Below, in pieces: positions 24,849 to 30,744 of a stretch of 32,900 bases of DNA. The translations under genes were made by a program, and so were the position numbers. Position 1 is the first letter of the stretch; each line of letters begins with the position of its first letter. Location: positions 1 through 32,900 of the forward strand of contig DATHAA010000090.1 of assembly GCA_035296905.1 (NCBI GenBank). Reading direction: 5' to 3'. The notes beneath the pieces were generated by a model. That model saw only the letters and a program-made list of their open reading frames with translations. It made no database searches and was not told the DNA's origin. This stretch comes from DATEOR01 sp035296905 (GTDB taxonomy: Bacteria; Actinomycetota; Thermoleophilia; Gaiellales; Gaiellaceae).

Positions 24849-24955
24849 GCCGATGGTTCCGCCGTCGGGAAGAGTGGTGGCGAGGAGGGAGGCCGCTTCC
24901 AGGACGTGAATCTAACCTCAGCGCCGACCAAGTGCGATGCCGGTCGGTCGAAGCT

Positions 24956-25399
24956 CTATTCGAGCTCGAGAGCTAGCGCGCGCGTGCGCTGGGCGATCTC
25001 ATCGCGGATGCTGCGCACCTCGTCCGGCGGTAGCCGCGCCGGATCCCGGAGCTCCCAGTCGACGTAGCGCTTGCCGGGAATGTACGGGCACGCGTCTCCG
25101 CAGCCCATCGTCACGATCACGTCGGCCCACTCGCCGTCGGCCAGGTCGAGCTCGTGAGGAACCCGGTTCTCGAGGTCGACGCCCACCTCGCGCATGGCTG
25201 CCACGACCTCGGGATGGACGTGCGCCGCCGGCACCGTGCCGGCGGAGCGGGACTCGTGGCGACCCTTTGAGGCCGCGGTGAAGAGCGCCTCTGCCATCTG
25301 CGAGCGGCCGGCGTTCTGGACGCAGACGAAGAGAACTCGGCTCAGACCGTCTCCATCAGTCCACGCTCGGGCTACGGCGCTCGAGGAGCAGGACGTCAC
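24956..25399 (-). CDS. arsC: Arsenate reductase, LMW-phosphatase fold
   Basis: A 147-residue arsenate reductase of the low-molecular-weight tyrosine-phosphatase type. The oxyanion loop is Cys26-VQNAG-Arg32-Ser. The redox region reads TMGCGDACPYIPGKRYVDWEL, as in thioredoxin- or mycothiol-coupled ArsC proteins. It reduces As(V) to As(III) in the cytoplasm. ATG at 25399 is the only ATG in frame but adds about 20 weakly supported residues and overlaps the acetyltransferase gene by 44 bases; a CTG nearer RVLFVC is possible. It is last in the ars operon. Reduction without an efflux pump in sight implies that arsenite goes to ArsM or to a pump elsewhere. Confidence 0.92.
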   Translation of the reverse strand: MTSCSSSAVARAWTDGDGLSRVLFVCVQNAGRSQMAEALFTAASKGRHESRSAGTVPAAHVHPEVVAAMREVGVDLENRVPHELDLADGEWADVIVTMGCGDACPYIPGKRYVDWELRDPARLPPDEVRSIRDEIAQRTRALALELE

Positions 25400-25862
25400 G
25401 CCACTCCCCGTCCAGCTTGCCGAGCCGCTTGTGTGTCCCGACGGTCGCGAAGCCGGCTCGCTCGTGCAGCCGGATACTGCCCTCGTTCTCGGGGAACATG
25501 CCGGCCTCGATCGTCCAGATCCCGGCGGCCTCGGTGGAGGCGATCAGCGCTTCGAGCAGGCGCCGGCCGATCCCCTGGCCGCGGGCGTCCTCCGCGACGT
25601 AGACGCTGTTCTCGACCACTCCCTGGTAACAGCAGCGACCGGAGACGGCGCTCACGGCCGCCCAGCCCACCACCTCGCCCTCCCGAAGCGCGACGAAGCG
25701 ATGCTCGGCGAGGTGGGACGAGTTCCACGCTTCCCAGGCCGGCACCTCCGTCTCGAAGGTCGCGTTCCTGGTCGCGATGCCCTCCTCGTACACGCGGGCG
25801 ACGCCGGGCCAGTGCTCGGCTCGCAGGGCTTCGATCGTTGTCGGCGCCGACTCGACGGCCAT
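25356..25862 (-). CDS. GNAT acetyltransferase, ArsN1/phosphinothricin-acetyltransferase-like
   Basis: A 168-residue GNAT protein. The N-terminal text VARVYEEGIATRNATFETEVP is the phosphinothricin-acetyltransferase/ArsN1 signature. The acetyl-CoA site is VYVAEDARGQGIGRRLLEALI (R/QxxGxG/A near 95-105), followed by ENEGSIRLHERAGF. Within ars operons this type (ArsN1) N-acetylates the arsenical antibiotic arsinothricin, a glutamine-synthetase inhibitor; that role is known from the family and inferred here. The ATG at 25862 overlaps the arsM stop (TGATG), so it is translationally coupled. Phosphinothricin or methionine-sulfoximine acetylation are alternative activities. Confidence 0.87.
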   Translation of the reverse strand: MAVESAPTTIEALRAEHWPGVARVYEEGIATRNATFETEVPAWEAWNSSHLAEHRFVALREGEVVGWAAVSAVSGRCCYQGVVENSVYVAEDARGQGIGRRLLEALIASTEAAGIWTIEAGMFPENEGSIRLHERAGFATVGTHKRLGKLDGEWRDVLLLERRSPSVD

Positions 25863-26674
25863 CAGCAGCAGCCGGCGCGCGCGGCCGGTTCAACGACGGG
25901 CAGCCCCTTTGCCGCGGGTTCTGTCGTCTTCACCGCCCTGACGATCGCGCCGTGGATGCCGTCGGCGACGTCGTGGGTGAACTCGACGGAGATGTGCTCG
26001 AAACCCACTGCCTCGAGGCCGACCTCGAACTCGGACTTCGAGAGCGCGCCCGCGATGCAGCCGACGTGGGAACCTCGCTCAGCTCGCTCCTCCTCCGTGA
26101 GCCGGTCCTCGGCGACGATGTCGGACATTCCGAGCCGGCCGCCCGGCTTGAGCACGCGGGAGATCTCGAGCAGGACCTCCGCCTTGTCGGTCGAGAGGTT
26201 GACGACACAGTTGGAGATGACGACGTCGACCGAGTCGGCGGGCAGCGGGATCTGCTCGATCAGGCCCTTGAGGAAGACCGCGTTCCGAATCCCCGCGTCT
26301 GCGGCGTTCTTGCGTGCGAGTGCGAGCATCTCGTCGGTCATGTCGAGCCCGTATGCGAGGCCGCTCGGCCCGACGCGCTTCGCCGACAGGATGACGTCGA
26401 TTCCTCCGCCGGAGCCGAGGTCGAGGACGGTCTCGCCTGCTCTGAGCTCGGCGACCGCTGTCGGGTTGCCGCAGCCGAGCGAGGCAAGGGCGGCTGCGTC
26501 CGGAAGCTCGCCTCGCTGCTCGAGGGTATAGAGCGACGTGCCGAAATCGTTACTCGCGTCGGCCTCGCAGCAGGTGCCGGTTCCGCAGCCGCAGCCGGAT
26601 CCATCCGCCACGGCAACCGCGGCCTCGGCGTACTTGCGCCGTACTTCGTCGCGCAAGGAGTCTGAAGTGGTCAT
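25862..26674 (-). CDS. arsM: Arsenite S-adenosylmethionine methyltransferase
   Basis: A 270-residue class I SAM methyltransferase. Motif I is VLDLGSGGGID (near 83-93). The three arsenic-binding cysteines of ArsM enzymes are in place: Cys68 (SLGCGNP), Cys156 (SNCVVNLS) and Cys206 (HVGCIAGAL). An extra Cys-rich N-terminal patch (GCGCGTGTCC, 27-36) and a terminal CC may hold arsenite. It converts As(III) to methylated, partly volatile arsenicals. ATG at 26674 has a strong AGGAGG site 7 bases upstream; an open frame extends further but has no such site. It lies 11 bp after arsR. Confidence 0.93.
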   Translation of the reverse strand: MTTSDSLRDEVRRKYAEAAVAVADGSGCGCGTGTCCEADASNDFGTSLYTLEQRGELPDAAALASLGCGNPTAVAELRAGETVLDLGSGGGIDVILSAKRVGPSGLAYGLDMTDEMLALARKNAADAGIRNAVFLKGLIEQIPLPADSVDVVISNCVVNLSTDKAEVLLEISRVLKPGGRLGMSDIVAEDRLTEEERAERGSHVGCIAGALSKSEFEVGLEAVGFEHISVEFTHDVADGIHGAIVRAVKTTEPAAKGLPVVEPAARAGCC

Positions 26675-26685
26675 CGAAGAGCCTC

Positions 26686-27024
26686 CTATCGGTCGCGAGT
26701 CAGGTCGACGAGCCCGGCTAGGCGCGTGCTCGCCTCGGGAGTGAGGGAGAAGTACGCCCACTTGCCGTGCTGCTCCCGCTCGAGCAGGCCTGCGTCTACC
26801 AGTCGCTTCAGATGATGGGAAACGGTCGGCTGCGAAAGCCCGAGCGGCTCGATCAGGTGGCACGCGCAGACCGGGTCGTCGCTCGTCGCGACGAAATTGA
26901 CGATACGCACGCGGGCGGGATCGGCAAGCGCCGCGAACAGCGCGGCGCTCGCCTCCGCCTCGTCGTCGGAGAGCGCCTGGACGCCGAGTGGGACGCAGCA
27001 GTCGATCAGGGGCAATTCACGCAT
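26686..27024 (-). CDS. arsR: ArsR-family arsenite-responsive repressor
   Basis: A 112-residue winged-helix repressor. The recognition helix region is LGLSQPTVSHHLKRLVDAGLL, followed by the wing REQHGKWAYFSLTP. Candidate As(III) ligands are Cys9-Cys10 at the N-terminus and Cys53/Cys55 in PVCACHL, an arrangement resembling the Corynebacterium-type ArsR that uses an N-terminal Cys pair plus one helix Cys. ATG at 27024 was chosen because GGAGG precedes it and the operator/promoter lies immediately upstream; a longer open frame would cross the operator. First gene of arsR-arsM-arsN1-like-arsC. Confidence 0.92.
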   Translation of the reverse strand: MRELPLIDCCVPLGVQALSDDEAEASAALFAALADPARVRIVNFVATSDDPVCACHLIEPLGLSQPTVSHHLKRLVDAGLLEREQHGKWAYFSLTPEASTRLAGLVDLTRDR

Positions 27025-27035
27025 CGGTGGCCTCC

Positions 27036-27063
27036 AACATATCGACATATATCGATATGTCAA
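27036..27063 (-). promoter_or_regulatory. ars operon promoter and ArsR operator
   Basis: On the minus strand, TTGACA (27058-27063), a 16-bp spacer and TATGTT (27036-27041) form the promoter. A perfect 9-bp inverted repeat with a 6-bp centre, ACATATCGA at 27037-27045 and TCGATATGT at 27052-27060, covers the spacer and -10. This is the expected place for an ArsR-type repressor. The GGAGG site (27031-27035) abuts the -10 box, so a start point 7 bases downstream would leave it out of the mRNA. Confidence 0.8.
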
Positions 27064-27082
27064 GGATGAGCCCTGGCTGCCA

Positions 27083-27100
27083 CTTAACGTCTGCTTAACC
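27083..27100. repeat. 18-bp direct repeat with 11-bp-spaced CTTAAC half-sites, copy A
   Basis: CTTAACGTCTGCTTAACC holds two CTTAAC units 11 bp apart, the layout of an OmpR/PhoB-family operator. The identical 18 bases recur at 32201-32218 in the same strand orientation. Here the centre is about 62 bp upstream of the inferred arsR start point, reading away from arsR. A 7-bp stem hairpin (27100-27122) follows directly. Confidence 0.7.
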
Positions 27101-27355
27101 CCGCATCGCGCAGCTATGCGGGTTTCCGGCGCAGTTTCGGTGGCGCGACACCACCCAGACACCACCAGGGAGCAGATCATCATCTTCACTGCCGTCTCCG
27201 AGCGGCTCTACGGCATCGAGATAGACGGTGCGGAATCCGCCGCGTTCCGTCTCGCGGTAGGGGATCCGGGCAGGCTTCCCCTCCGCTCCCTGTGCACTCC
27301 TCCCGATCTCGGGTCGAAACGTTGTGTACTCGTTGCCCTTCTCGTCGACGAGCAC
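27095..27355 (-). CDS. Small conserved-looking hypothetical protein, possibly start-deficient
   Basis: An 86-residue frame starting GTG with VLVDEKGNEYTTFRPEIG and ending in a low-similarity tail. The pattern (strand, EYTTF strand, amphipathic helix GRSAQGAEGK, strands RIPYRE and FRTVYLDAVEPL) looks like a compact beta-alpha-beta OB-like domain; I do not recognise a function. The frame is open well upstream and there reads RQIKTFETKSGNTGY, which looks like the true first strand. No ATG, GTG or TTG precedes it before a stop near 27527. So either translation starts late at 27355 or the start codon was lost. The last codons overlap the CTTAAC repeat. Confidence 0.4.
   Translation of the reverse strand: MLVDEKGNEYTTFRPEIGRSAQGAEGKPARIPYRETERGGFRTVYLDAVEPLGDGSEDDDLLPGGVWVVSRHRNCAGNPHSCAMRG
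27147..27166. repeat. GACACCACC tandem pair, 11-bp period, copy A
   Basis: GACACCACC occurs at 27147-27155 and again at 27158-27166, an 11-bp step. The same pair, with one base change at the end of the second unit, lies at 32107-32126. Here it falls inside the C-terminal tail of the minus-strand hypothetical gene, where the pair translates as a Gly-Val/Val-Val repeat. Confidence 0.65.
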
Positions 27356-27506
27356 GTAGCCCGTGTTCCCCGACTTCGTCTCGAACGTCTTTATCTGGCG
27401 GACGTGACGCTCGCCTCCATGGGCGGACCGTTCGCGCCATGGGCGCTCGGCACACCTGAATCGCGAAGCGCCGGGCTCCTGGCACCCGTGTGCGAGAATC
27501 GCAACC

Positions 27507-28178
27507 GTGGACGAGAACGGTTATTCCGGCTGGATCGGCGGTCGGCACACAATGAACGCTCCTACCTCGATCACCATCACGCCAGTCTTCGTTGCCGACC
27601 TTTCCGTCGAGAGCGAGCGGATGCCGGTCTACGTGCACGTGATCGACCATCCCGATGCGCGCGTGCTAGTCGACACCGGCATGACGGAGCTGCACCCGGC
27701 GATGGCTGATATGGATCCCCGCCTCCAGCCGCTGAGCGAGCAGGACTTCGACCTCGGCGGCATCGACATCGTCGTTAACACACACCTGCACGCCGACCAC
27801 TGCGGCGGCAACCACCTCTTCGCAGGCAAGCCGATCTATGTCCAGCGTCGGGAGCTCGACGACGCGCGCAGCGAGGACGACTACACCATTCGCGAGTGGG
27901 TCGAGGCGTCCGGCGTGCAGTACGTACCGGTCGACGGCGAGTACGAGCTGCTGTCCGGGCTCCGACTCGTCCCGGCGCCGGGCCACACACCCGGAATGCA
28001 GATGGTCGTCGTCGAGACTGGCGGGCGCCCGGTCATCGTCGGCGGCGACGTGGCGGTATGGTTCGGCGAGTTCGACGAGCCGCCCACCGAGGGGCGGCAG
28101 CGGGTCCTTGCACTCGATCCCGAGCTAGTCTGGCTCGCACACGAGCACGAGCCGTGGCGACCGAGCATGGTCTCCTAA
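27507..28178 (+). CDS. Metallo-beta-lactamase-fold hydrolase (lactonase-like)
   Basis: A 223-residue MBL-fold protein. The zinc motif is THLHADHCGG (HxHxDH), followed by GHTPG, the bridging Asp in IVGGDVAVW and a C-terminal His in LAHEHEPW. The text VLVDTGMTELHP and the overall length resemble N-acyl-homoserine lactonases and related esterases (AiiA-like), but such assignments are often wrong within this superfamily. GTG at 27507 is the longest start; ATG at 27552 (MNAPTSITITP) is equally credible and neither has a strong ribosome-binding site. It is transcribed away from the ars operon and stands alone. Confidence 0.85.
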   Translation: MDENGYSGWIGGRHTMNAPTSITITPVFVADLSVESERMPVYVHVIDHPDARVLVDTGMTELHPAMADMDPRLQPLSEQDFDLGGIDIVVNTHLHADHCGGNHLFAGKPIYVQRRELDDARSEDDYTIREWVEASGVQYVPVDGEYELLSGLRLVPAPGHTPGMQMVVVETGGRPVIVGGDVAVWFGEFDEPPTEGRQRVLALDPELVWLAHEHEPWRPSMVS

Positions 28179-28458
28179 AGGCATCATGGCCTCCCGGCCG
28201 ACGAGCCTCCGACAACGGCCGCCGCTCGCCGCGCAAGCTCCTCCGCGTCGTCGTCGCTCGTCTGCTTGGGCGGAAGCCCTACACCTACCCGAAGGCGAAC
28301 GCAATCTGCCGCCGGGGCCGCTCCGTCGTGGCATCCTGCACCGCGAGCGCCACGCCACCGCGCAGTCGTCGCTCGGCTGCTGGGGACGGGCGGCCCCGAG
28401 CTCGCTCTCCTTGTCCTTCACCCGTTCCCCGGAGAGCGCGTAGGGTCCGTGGTCTGAA
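28179..28458. other. Non-coding gap with two copies of a dispersed repeat
   Basis: No convincing gene. It contains two relatives of the repeat GTCGTCGCTCGGCTGCTTGG: one at 28245-28277 and one at 28360-28393 (reading GCTGCTGGGG). The first is followed by CGGAAGC as in the copy at 29701. No promoter-like boxes are evident before the gene at 28459. Confidence 0.5.
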
Positions 28459-28944
28459 ATGAGGAAGCTCAAGCTCATGGTGCTGGTCGTCGGTCTTCTC
28501 GTCTGCGGTGGGCTTGGCGTCGTGGCGGCGGTGGCGTGGTCACCCGAGGGCAGCGTCGCCGAGGGGGTAGTGGAACGTGTCCGCCACGGCGTGACCGAGA
28601 CTGGACGCGTCGAGGTCGTAACCACGGAAGAGCAGGTTCACCGGGTCATCCGCTGGAAAACGAAGCAGGATGGAATCGAGACACAAACGGTAGAGGGGCC
28701 TTTGCGGCTGCGGATCCGGGACAGAACGTACTTCGCGAGACCTTCTGAAGGGGTTGTGAGCCCCAGCCTGCACTCGATGAGGCTTCCCGGAGGGATGTTG
28801 ACGCTTCCCGCGACGACGGTGATCCAGACGGTCACCGAGACCGTCCATGACACGACCACCCTTATTGAAACGGTCACCGAAGTGGTGGAGACCGGGACGA
28901 CTGAGACCGGCACGACTCAGACCGGCACCTCAACGTCGCCCTGA
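28459..28944 (+). CDS. Signal-anchored hypothetical protein with Thr-rich C-terminal tail
   Basis: A 161-residue protein of unknown function. The N-terminus KLKLMVLVVGLLVCGGLGVVAA (split here as residues 3-24) is a membrane anchor or signal peptide, so the rest is probably outside the cell. A central stretch (about 35-105) alternates charged beta-like segments. The last ~45 residues are Thr/Val/Glu repeats (TVTETV, TTTLIETVTEVVETG, TTETGTTQTGTSTS), typical of extended surface stalks in this group of actinobacteria. There is no Cys at a lipobox position. It stands alone between repeat-bearing gaps. Confidence 0.65.
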   Translation: MRKLKLMVLVVGLLVCGGLGVVAAVAWSPEGSVAEGVVERVRHGVTETGRVEVVTTEEQVHRVIRWKTKQDGIETQTVEGPLRLRIRDRTYFARPSEGVVSPSLHSMRLPGGMLTLPATTVIQTVTETVHDTTTLIETVTEVVETGTTETGTTQTGTSTSP

Positions 28945-29000
28945 TCGGACGAGCTCGCCGCTCGGGGCAGGGGTTGCCAGCGCATGCGGCGCTCCCCCTA

Positions 29001-29026
29001 CGCGCCGTCGTCGCTCGGGAGGAAGA
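29001..29026. repeat. Dispersed intergenic repeat, shortened copy
   Basis: CGCGCCGTCGTCGCTCGG followed directly by GAGGAAG; relative to the copy at 29701 it lacks the CTGCTTGG step. It lies in the 169-bp gap between the convergent genes ending at 28944 and 29114. Nothing else was recognised in that gap. Confidence 0.5.
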
Positions 29027-29113
29027 CCTAGACGGATCGCTTGCGGAGGGCGCCAGGCCAGAGTGACGCGAGCTACGTCCTCGAGCTTGGCCAACTAGCG
29101 TCGTTCTCGACTT

Positions 29114-29464
29114 CTAAACCGGGCTTACGCCCTTTACCCGTGAGCGAGGATCGAGCTTCTTTGCTACTTCAGCCGCCGATCCGATCTTCTCGACCACCGC
29201 GTAGCCGTCGCTCAGTGCGACCACTCGCTCAAAATCGGCAGACTCGTGGCCCACCTTGACGGGAAAGTGGACAGGCGAGGCTCGAATCTCCTCGTACTCC
29301 CGCAGCGAAAGCTGAAGCTTCTCGACGCAGTGCTCGTCGGCACATTCGCAGACGAAGTCCGGATGCCACGCCTCCCCGACCAGTTCCTCGATGCGTTCGT
29401 TGACATCCCGAAAAAGCGCTTGGTTCTTCGCCGCTTTCCGAGCCTGCTCTTCCTGTTCCTTCAT
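29114..29464 (-). CDS. Conserved hypothetical protein with CxC...C motif
   Basis: A 116-residue soluble protein. An N-terminal helix (EEQARKAAKNQALFRDVNERI, residues 4-24) leads into FVCECADEHCVEKLQLSL, a CxCx5C cluster that may bind a metal. Then come EYEEIRASPVHFPVK, GHESADFERVVALSDGYAVVEK and a basic end. The block RDVNERIEELV...FVCECA...C...L...EYE recurs, as I recall it, in uncharacterised actinobacterial proteins; function unknown. ATG at 29464 has GGAG-like bases upstream. It is convergent with the Thr-rich protein gene and divergent from the hemoglobin gene. Confidence 0.75.
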   Translation of the reverse strand: MKEQEEQARKAAKNQALFRDVNERIEELVGEAWHPDFVCECADEHCVEKLQLSLREYEEIRASPVHFPVKVGHESADFERVVALSDGYAVVEKIGSAAEVAKKLDPRSRVKGVSPV

Positions 29465-29596
29465 CAGGTGCTCCTGTGTAGCCCGTAACCACGGAACGGA
29501 GCTCGGCGGGATGAACTCGTCCGCCGACCGAGGGAGAGGGGAAGCCGACGAAGCCCTCGCCGTTCGTGAGGGAGTCGAGCCCCGCTCCGCGATATG

Positions 29597-29632
29597 CCAA
29601 CGCTCGAATGCTATGACCGTTTGCAGCGTTGG
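29597..29632. other. Inverted repeat (8-bp stem, 20-nt loop)
   Basis: CCAACGCT at 29597-29604 pairs perfectly with AGCGTTGG at 29625-29632. It sits in the 399-bp gap between the CxC hypothetical and the hemoglobin gene. There is no T-run, and the ends do not fit integron attC core boxes. Purpose unknown. Confidence 0.45.
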
Positions 29633-29700
29633 GATTAGGTAACGGCTCAGGTGTGTGTCACGTGGGCGATTGGCCGCCCGTCACCCAAACGAGCTCTACT

Positions 29701-29734
29701 CGCCGTCATCGCTCGGCTGCTTGGGAGGAAAGCA
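29701..29734. repeat. Dispersed intergenic repeat, full copy
   Basis: The clearest copy of the family: CGCCGTCATCGCTCGGCTGC followed by TTGGGAGGAAAGC. Relatives lie at 28245-28277, 28360-28393 and 29001-29026, always outside well-supported genes. The rest of the gap 29465-29863 holds no gene I can support. Confidence 0.5.
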
Positions 29735-29807
29735 AGCGGCGAGGAGTAATCCGCGCCGGGCGGTTCTGCGTACTAGCAGACAGCGCGTGATGTCCTCCCC
29801 CGATGGA

Positions 29808-29847
29808 AGGAACCATCCAGGAACCTGGTGGGACACTTCCAGGAACC
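29808..29847 (+). promoter_or_regulatory. Phased AGGAACC repeats upstream of the truncated hemoglobin gene
   Basis: AGGAACC occurs at 29808-29814, 29819-29825 and 29841-29847, steps of 11 and 22 bp, so all three face the same side of the helix. The middle copy is part of the palindrome CCAGGAACCTGG. The run ends 4 bp before the AGGAGG ribosome-binding site (29852-29857) of the hemoglobin gene. It is a plausible binding site for a regulator or an mRNA leader element. Confidence 0.5.
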
Positions 29848-29863
29848 GTCTAGGAGGTAAGAA

Positions 29864-30289
29864 ATGACGGAATCGAGTCTGTACGAAAGGCTCGGTGGCG
29901 CATTCGCCATCGCAGCGGTGGTTGACCACTTCAGCGAAGCGGTCGTGCGGAACCCGATCGTCGGCCAGGAATCAGAGAACCCGGCCCTTCGGGAATGGCA
30001 CACCAACAATCTGGGCAGACTTCCGGGCCTCAAGTTCATGCGCACCTTGTGGGTCTGCAACGTTGCCGGCGGACCCCAGCAATATGCGGCCACGGAACCG
30101 GGCAGAACTCCTCTTGGCCTGGAAGAAGCCCATCGCGAACTGAAGATCTCTCCCGCCGAGTTCGATGAAGTCGCGGCCGAACTCGGGCGAACCCTTGACG
30201 TCTTCAAGGTGCCCGAGCGCGAAAAGGAGGAGGTTCTGGGTGCCTTCGCGGCACACAAGGGCGAGGTGACGGAGGGATACTCCCAGTAA
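29864..30289 (+). CDS. Group I truncated hemoglobin
   Basis: A 141-residue 2-on-2 globin. It opens SLYERLGGAFAIAAVVDHF as in group I truncated hemoglobins. The proximal heme-ligating His is His90 in GLEEAHRELKISPAEFDEV. Position B10, usually Tyr, appears to be Ser24 (DHFSEAV), and the E-helix region NLGRLPGLKFMRTLWVCNVAGG is unlike the classic trHbN text, so ligand chemistry may differ. These proteins bind O2 or NO and often act in NO detoxification or redox sensing. ATG at 29864 has a strong AGGAGG site and lies behind phased AGGAACC repeats. Single-gene unit. Confidence 0.9.
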   Translation: MTESSLYERLGGAFAIAAVVDHFSEAVVRNPIVGQESENPALREWHTNNLGRLPGLKFMRTLWVCNVAGGPQQYAATEPGRTPLGLEEAHRELKISPAEFDEVAAELGRTLDVFKVPEREKEEVLGAFAAHKGEVTEGYSQ

Positions 30290-30325
30290 CCTCGGCGGAG
30301 GGAGCAGATCAAGGGTAACTGGCGC

Positions 30326-30356
30326 CTTGGTTGCGGGAGGGAGACACTCGAACTGG
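30326..30356 (-). other. tRNA-Leu 3'-end-like fragment
   Basis: Read on the minus strand the stretch contains AGTTCGAGTG, then CTCCCTCCCGC and AACCA. It resembles the T-arm, acceptor and CCA of an actinobacterial tRNA-Leu, with one or two extra bases and poor T-stem pairing. No matching 5' half lies within 100 bp. It may be an old integration scar or chance. Confidence 0.25.
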
Positions 30357-30461
30357 CGGGGTGTCCGGGGCTTCGCGCTTCCCCGCTACCCCCGATATCG
30401 AAGGCCGACGGCATCTACTGACCCAAGTCAGCGTTTCTCTCCGCGGATCATGCCCCGCCCC

Positions 30462-30519
30462 GAATACCCCGGCTGAGTACCGCTTCGGCCTCTCGTCATG
30501 GTTGTAGGTTCTGCAAACT
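30462..30519 (+). repeat. Imperfect leader repeat, copy 1
   Basis: Shares with 30745-30797 the ordered blocks GAATACCC, TACCGCTT-GGCC, GTAGGTT and TGCA-AC. It lies 55 bp before the zinc-ribbon mini-gene. The blocks may be a promoter/leader or one end of a small gene cassette. The remainder of 30290-30573 holds no gene. Confidence 0.5.
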
Positions 30520-30573
30520 GCCTGTCTCACCCCGGGCAGGCCCTCACAGGAAAGTCGATGAAAGTCCGGAAAC

Positions 30574-30732
30574 GTGAAACCCGGAATCGAGCCAACCAAA
30601 CCCTGCCCCGAGTGCAACGCAACCGGTGCGGCCCCGGTCCGAGACTCCAAGGGACGTCCGCATGCTGCCCGTGACCTTTCCAAGAACTGCGAGACGTGCG
30701 GGGGCACCGGCTACGTTCCTGACAACGGGTAG
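30574..30732 (+). CDS. 52-residue DnaJ-type zinc-ribbon mini-protein
   Basis: A short gene beginning GTG and reading KPGIEPTKPCPECNATGAAP, then a basic linker (VRDSKGRPHAARDLSK) and NCETCGGTGYVPDNG. The two CxxCxxxG units (CPECNATG and CETCGGTG) are the zinc-binding repeats of the DnaJ cysteine-rich domain, enough to bind one Zn. Such stand-alone proteins may act as RNA- or protein-binding adaptors; the role is unknown. GTG at 30574 is the only in-frame start after a stop at 30559. It is flanked by two copies of an imperfect ~55-bp repeat. Coding is supported mainly by the motif. Confidence 0.7.
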   Translation: MKPGIEPTKPCPECNATGAAPVRDSKGRPHAARDLSKNCETCGGTGYVPDNG

Positions 30733-30744
30733 TGCCCCTTAGGG

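Noticed and set aside
27100..27122. Rho-independent terminator
   Set aside because: The 7-bp stem is followed by only TTTCC on the plus strand and by no T-run on the minus strand, and it overlaps the repeat and the end of a weak gene.
29597..29632. Integron attC site
   Set aside because: The ends (TGCCAAC and GTTGGGA) do not satisfy the attC consensus boxes, there is no integron integrase, and the element is too short.
30320..30420. Complete tRNA gene on the minus strand
   Set aside because: No 5' acceptor half, no D-arm or anticodon arm, and the T-stem does not pair; at most a 3' fragment.
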